Source: Ruminococcaceae bacterium UBA7075 (GTDB lineage: Bacteria > Bacillota > Clostridia > Oscillospirales > Acutalibacteraceae). Taken from it: a stretch of DNA of 64,000 nt. The position numbers and the translations under genes are program-made. Under the pieces are notes generated by a model. That model saw nothing but the letters and a program-made list of their open reading frames with translations, searched no databases and was not told where the DNA came from. The stretch spans positions 1 through 64,000 of the forward strand of contig DKZL01000022.1 in NCBI GenBank assembly GCA_002493635.1, in the 5' to 3' direction. Of the stretch, positions 60,517-64,000 are shown in pieces. Position 1 is the first letter of the stretch. Every line of letters starts with the position of its first letter.

Positions 60517-61590
60517 TTAGTTCATCATATTTATGATAGCAATCGCAGTAACCGCTTCAATCACAGGCACTGCCCTCGGCACAATGCAGGGGTCGTGTCT
60601 GCCATGAATTTCAAGCTCCGCATTCTCCTTTTTCTGCAAGTCAACTGTCTTTTGCTTTTGGGAAATCGATGGAGTAGGCTTGACTGCGGCTCTGAAAATT
60701 ACAGGCATACCGTTTGTAATTCCGCCTAAAATTCCGCCCATATTATTGGTTTCGGTAACGACCTTGCCGTCTTTATATCTGAACGGGTCATTTGACTGCG
60801 AGCCACGCATTTTGGCAAGTTCAAAGCCCTTGCCAAACTCAATGCCCTTGATTGCAGGCACTCCGAAAACAGCCTTGGCAATCACGCCCTCAACTCCGTC
60901 AAACATAGGGTCGCCGATTCCTGCCTCAATGCCTGTTACCGCACATTCAATAGTGCCGCCGACGCTGTCAAGGCTTGTTCTTGCCTTTTCGACTTCATCA
61001 CGCATTTTCTGTTCTGCACTGTCATCAATAAGCGCAAATGCAGATAAATTTAACTTTTTAATCAACGAATCTTCAATTTCAACAGGATTAAAATATTCGT
61101 CAGTAACATTGCCTATGCTTGCAATATGAGCGGCAATCTTTATGCCCTTCTGCTCGAGAATCTGCCTGCATACTGCACCAGCAAAAACAATCGGAGCAGT
61201 AATTCTGCCTGAAAAATGACCGCCTCCACGAATATCATTTGCACCGTTGTACTTTACAAAAGCGGCATAATCCGAATGCCCGGGACGGGGACAGCTTAAA
61301 AGATTGCTGTAATCGCCGCTGCGTGTATTTGTATTTTCTATCACGGCACAAAGCGGCGCACCTGTCAATGTGTTGTCAAGCATACCCGACAACACATTCG
61401 GAAAGTCTTTTTCAAGCCTTGGGGTTGCCGTTTTATCCTTGCCGGGAGCACGTCTTGCCATCTGGACAAGCACCCTGTCCATATCAATCTTAACTCCTGC
61501 CGGAAGTCCGTCAATCACAACGCCTATGCCGTTGCCATGGCTTTCGCCGAATACTGAAATTTTAATTTTATCACCGTATGTCGAGGACAT
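60517..61590 (-). CDS. aroC: Chorismate synthase
   Basis: FMN-dependent last step of the shikimate pathway. FGESHGNGIGVVIDGLPAG at residues ~8-26, RRAPGKDKTATPR, SCPRPGHSDYAAFVKY, IRGGGHFSGRITA and GRHDPCIVPRAVPV near the C-terminus are diagnostic. The ATG at 61590 has GGAGG about 9 nt upstream and overlaps the aroA 3' end by 20 nt; the ATG at 61605 would place the ribosome site inside the gene. 357 residues. Confidence 0.97.
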   Translation of the reverse strand: MSSTYGDKIKISVFGESHGNGIGVVIDGLPAGVKIDMDRVLVQMARRAPGKDKTATPRLEKDFPNVLSGMLDNTLTGAPLCAVIENTNTRSGDYSNLLSCPRPGHSDYAAFVKYNGANDIRGGGHFSGRITAPIVFAGAVCRQILEQKGIKIAAHIASIGNVTDEYFNPVEIEDSLIKKLNLSAFALIDDSAEQKMRDEVEKARTSLDSVGGTIECAVTGIEAGIGDPMFDGVEGVIAKAVFGVPAIKGIEFGKGFELAKMRGSQSNDPFRYKDGKVVTETNNMGGILGGITNGMPVIFRAAVKPTPSISQKQKTVDLQKKENAELEIHGRHDPCIVPRAVPVIEAVTAIAIINMMN

Positions 61591-62881
61591 CTGCCTTTCC
61601 TCCAATGCTGTTATAATCTATATAAAAATCAGGATAACTCTTGTTTATACTCAGTGCGTAGGTACATTCGATTTCGCCGTCAAGTCCTGCGGCGCACACA
61701 CCTGCCGACATAACAATTCTGTGGTCGTTGCACCCCTGCACAAATCCTGACTTAAGCCTGCTTACGCCCTCAATTTCAAGTCCGTCTTCAAGCTCTGTAA
61801 CCTTGCCGCCGAGCGCATTAATTAAATCGGCTGTTGCTTTTAGCCTGTCGCACTCTTTAATGCGAAGTCTTTCGGCATTGATAATACGAGTTTTGCCCTC
61901 TGCAAATGCTGCGCACACTGAAAGTGCCGGCACAAGATCGGGAATTTGCGAGGCATCAATGGTTATTCCGTGAAGTTTTTGTGCTCTTACCTTAACGCTT
62001 GTGTCGGTTTGCTCAACATATGCGCCGAACTGTGCTACAAGCTCAGCAATTTTTTTGTCGCCCTGTGCTGAATCCCTGTTTACTCCATTCACCGTAACAC
62101 TGCCGCTGATTGCGCCTGCAACAAGAAAGAATGCAGCCTGCGACCAGTCGCCGTCTGTTTTATAGTCACAAGGAATATATTTCTGATTTCCCTTTATGTG
62201 CCAGCCATAGTCAGTGGTTTCAATTTCAACACCGAATTTTGACATTGTGTAAATCGTCATATTTATATATCCAACGCTCTCAATAGGCGATGTAAGCACT
62301 ATGTCGCTGTCGCCGTCAAGCATTGGCAGTGCAAGCAAAAGGCCCGTAATAAACTGCGAGCTTACGTTGCCGGGAATTTCAAATTTTCCGCTTTGCAGTC
62401 TGCCGCTGATTGTAAGAGGCAAGCCGCCCTCTGTCTGACATTTTACGCCCGCCTTTGGCAAAGCCTCTGTAAAAATGCCGATTGGCCGCTGCGGTAAAAG
62501 TCCGTGACCTACAAAGGTCGCATTAATACCGCCTGCCGCAACAACCGGTATAAAAAATCTCAACGCACTGCCGCTTTCGCCGCAGTCGAGAGTAAGATTG
62601 TCCTTTTCAAAAATTTCTGTTCCGTCAATTATAAGAACGCCGTTTTCAATATGCGTTTTTGCGCCCATTGCTTCAATAACACCTATTGTAGCCCTGATGT
62701 CATTTGACAATGCAACAGGAGCAACAGTACATTTGCCTCCTGTAAGAGCCGCACATATGATTGCCCTGTGCACATCACTTTTTGACGGAGGAATATTTAC
62801 AGTTCCGCAAGGTGTAAAGGGTTTGTACTTTACGTGCGGTTTACTGCTTTTGTCAGTTGACAACACATTATCAGTTGACAT
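61571..62881 (-). CDS. aroA: 5-enolpyruvylshikimate-3-phosphate synthase
   Basis: Joins phosphoenolpyruvate to shikimate 3-phosphate. NIPPSKSDVHRAIICAALTGG near residue 25, LDCGESGSALRFFIPV (~90), ALPKAGVKC and the late LRIKECDRLKATADLINALGG are family hallmarks. The ATG at 62881 has GGAGA 6 nt upstream; an in-frame start at 62902 is unlikely. About 436 residues. Confidence 0.96.
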   Translation of the reverse strand: MSTDNVLSTDKSSKPHVKYKPFTPCGTVNIPPSKSDVHRAIICAALTGGKCTVAPVALSNDIRATIGVIEAMGAKTHIENGVLIIDGTEIFEKDNLTLDCGESGSALRFFIPVVAAGGINATFVGHGLLPQRPIGIFTEALPKAGVKCQTEGGLPLTISGRLQSGKFEIPGNVSSQFITGLLLALPMLDGDSDIVLTSPIESVGYINMTIYTMSKFGVEIETTDYGWHIKGNQKYIPCDYKTDGDWSQAAFFLVAGAISGSVTVNGVNRDSAQGDKKIAELVAQFGAYVEQTDTSVKVRAQKLHGITIDASQIPDLVPALSVCAAFAEGKTRIINAERLRIKECDRLKATADLINALGGKVTELEDGLEIEGVSRLKSGFVQGCNDHRIVMSAGVCAAGLDGEIECTYALSINKSYPDFYIDYNSIGGKADVLDIR

Positions 62882-62905
62882 ATGTATCTCCTTTTTTAAC
62901 ACGAA

Positions 62906-63955
62906 TTATGCTGTAATAAACTCCTCAAGCTTATTAAGCTCTACCTTCTTAGTAAAGCTGTCGCCGATTTTGTTGAGCAGAACAAGATTAATCGAAGTGC
63001 CTGCCGTCTTTTTGTCACTCTGTGCGGCATTCGCCATTTCTGCAAAAGTTGCCTTATCTGATATCGGCAAGCCGTACTTTTTACAAAGTTCAATTATTCT
63101 GTCGGTTGTACCGCTTTGTGTAATGCCCTGCTTTTCGCCTGCCCTTGATATTAAAACCATACCTATTGCAACTGCCATTCCGTGAGAAATTCCCTTAAAA
63201 TCGTAAAGTTTTTCTATGGAATGACCGAGTGTGTGACCGAAATTGAGGAGCATTCTCTCTCCTGATTCACGTTCGTCACGGCTGACAACATCACGCTTTA
63301 TTGAAACGCAGACCTCTATCACATCTTCAATGTGGTCAAGAGCATTTGTCTGCTCAAGATTTTCAAAGAAATCTGCATCCTTAATACATCCGTATTTTAT
63401 AACCTCTGCCATACCGTCACGCACATAAAGGTCGGGCAAAGTGTTCAGAGTATCGGGGTCAATGAGTACAGCCTTTGGCTGGTGGAAAGCACCCACAAGA
63501 TTTTTGCCCTGTGCAATATCAACGCCTGTTTTTCCGCCGACGGATGAATCCACCTGTGCAAGCAGAGATGTTGGTATTTGCACAAAGTCAATACCACGCA
63601 GATATGTTGCTGCCGCAAAACCGGCCATATCACCTGTTACACCGCCTCCGAGAGCCACAACAATATCCTTGCGTGTCATACCGAAATTTGCAAGCGTGTT
63701 GTACATTTCGGCAATAGTATGTAAATTTTTCGATTCCTCACCAGCAGGAAACACGTGGGCAGTAACCTCAAAGCCCTCCTGCGAAAGTGAGTTCATAACA
63801 CGCCACTTATAAAGTGCAGCAACATTCGAGTCTGAAATAACAGTAACTCTTTTTGCATCTGACAACTGCTTTACATACTTGCCGCAGCTGTCAAGAATAC
63901 CTCTTTCTATAAAAATATCATATGGGATTCCCGTTTCAACATGAACTGTTTTCAT
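62906..63955 (-). CDS. aroB: 3-dehydroquinate synthase
   Basis: NAD- and metal-dependent cyclisation of DAHP. VISDSNVAALY, FPAGEESKN, VALGGGVTGDMAGFAAATYLRGIDF (NAD/metal site), TSLLAQVDSSVGGKTGVD and NFGHTLGHSIE (metal His residues) are all present. 349 residues. First gene of aroB-aroA-aroC-pheA; GAAAGGATGG precedes the ATG. The upstream 45 nt to the window edge hold no clear promoter. Confidence 0.97.
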   Translation of the reverse strand: MKTVHVETGIPYDIFIERGILDSCGKYVKQLSDAKRVTVISDSNVAALYKWRVMNSLSQEGFEVTAHVFPAGEESKNLHTIAEMYNTLANFGMTRKDIVVALGGGVTGDMAGFAAATYLRGIDFVQIPTSLLAQVDSSVGGKTGVDIAQGKNLVGAFHQPKAVLIDPDTLNTLPDLYVRDGMAEVIKYGCIKDADFFENLEQTNALDHIEDVIEVCVSIKRDVVSRDERESGERMLLNFGHTLGHSIEKLYDFKGISHGMAVAIGMVLISRAGEKQGITQSGTTDRIIELCKKYGLPISDKATFAEMANAAQSDKKTAGTSINLVLLNKIGDSFTKKVELNKLEEFITA

Positions 63956-64000
63956 TTCGACCCCATCCTTTCATAAAAATTATTCACCCAAATCGGTTTT

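Noticed and set aside
1..64000. tRNA, rRNA or CRISPR arrays
   Set aside because: No TTCRANYC-type arm with a matching acceptor stem, no rRNA-like stretch, and no regularly spaced short repeats with unique spacers were noticed; short RNAs could still be missed by eye.

Overview
This 64 kb window looks like chromosomal DNA of a low-GC Gram-positive anaerobe of the class Clostridia, most likely a gut Ruminococcaceae/Oscillospiraceae-type bacterium. The pointers are the ctsR-mcsA-mcsB-clpC heat-shock operon, fatty-acid synthesis built on FabK, a secreted protein with a dockerin-like repeat, an S4-domain RsuA-type pseudouridine synthase, TTG/GTG starts in AT-rich spacers, and strong GGAGG Shine-Dalgarno sites. 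The assignment rests on gene content only. I saw no rRNA, tRNA, CRISPR array, prophage or complete insertion sequence. Most of the window is ordinary core genome; the unusual material is in the spacers.

Layout. 0.15-4.7 kb (minus): ctsR operon, with two overlapping CtsR boxes on its promoter. 4.9-9.8 kb: asnB with a long acidic tail, an M14 carboxypeptidase, a NUDIX hydrolase and ribF. 9.9-17.8 kb: a dockerin-like secreted protein, a YfhO-type membrane protein, a three-gene GT2/GtrA/membrane glycosyltransferase operon, and a YjdF-like membrane protein. 18-26 kb: glyA, dusB, a repeat-rich surface protein, an MsmX/UgpC-type ATPase, rsuA-like, DUF4830, a HAD phosphatase, an FlK-like thioesterase and ychF. 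26.3-28.5 kb: a small accessory patch with an XRE regulator fused at its leader to an orphan fibronectin-like module, a polysaccharide deacetylase and a two-gene DUF4160 cassette. 28.5-34.3 kb (minus): recA-recX-rimO-pgsA-cysE-cysS. 34.5-42.5 kb (minus): trmB, a lipoprotein, a response regulator/histidine kinase pair, yqhQ, prmC; and DUF1858, trmK, nif3-like. 42.6-47.7 kb (minus): PBP1A, hom, lysC. 48.5-56.5 kb (plus): fabK-fabD-fabG-fabF-accB-fabZ-accC-accD-accA. 56.9-58.9 kb: a secreted CAP-domain protein with four fibronectin-like repeats. 59.4-64 kb (minus): aroB-aroA-aroC-pheA.

How they fit together: the fab/acc operon supplies acyl chains and pgsA makes phosphatidylglycerophosphate; PBP1A, the deacetylase, the carboxypeptidase and the GT operon act on the envelope; aroBAC-pheA runs from 3-dehydroquinate formation to phenylpyruvate, although the aroD/E/K steps are not here; lysC and hom form the entry to threonine/methionine synthesis, and lysC alone also feeds lysine.

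The most interesting non-textbook item is at 59.04-59.31 kb. A short gene with the shape of a holin-like type I toxin (extended -10, hairpin over the Shine-Dalgarno, hydrophobic segment plus lysine tail, interrupted by an in-frame TGA) faces a strong convergent promoter that would make an antisense RNA ending at a shared bidirectional terminator. Next come a previously unlabelled dispersed repeat family (consensus core TCCGCTTCATAAGTTT ... TCCCGAAGTTTAAACTTC) beginning right at the stop codons of glyA and ychF and tandemly duplicated in front of recA, and a 253-bp MITE with ISL3-like ends and a near-perfect 8-bp target duplication that itself contains a second, hairpin-type element.
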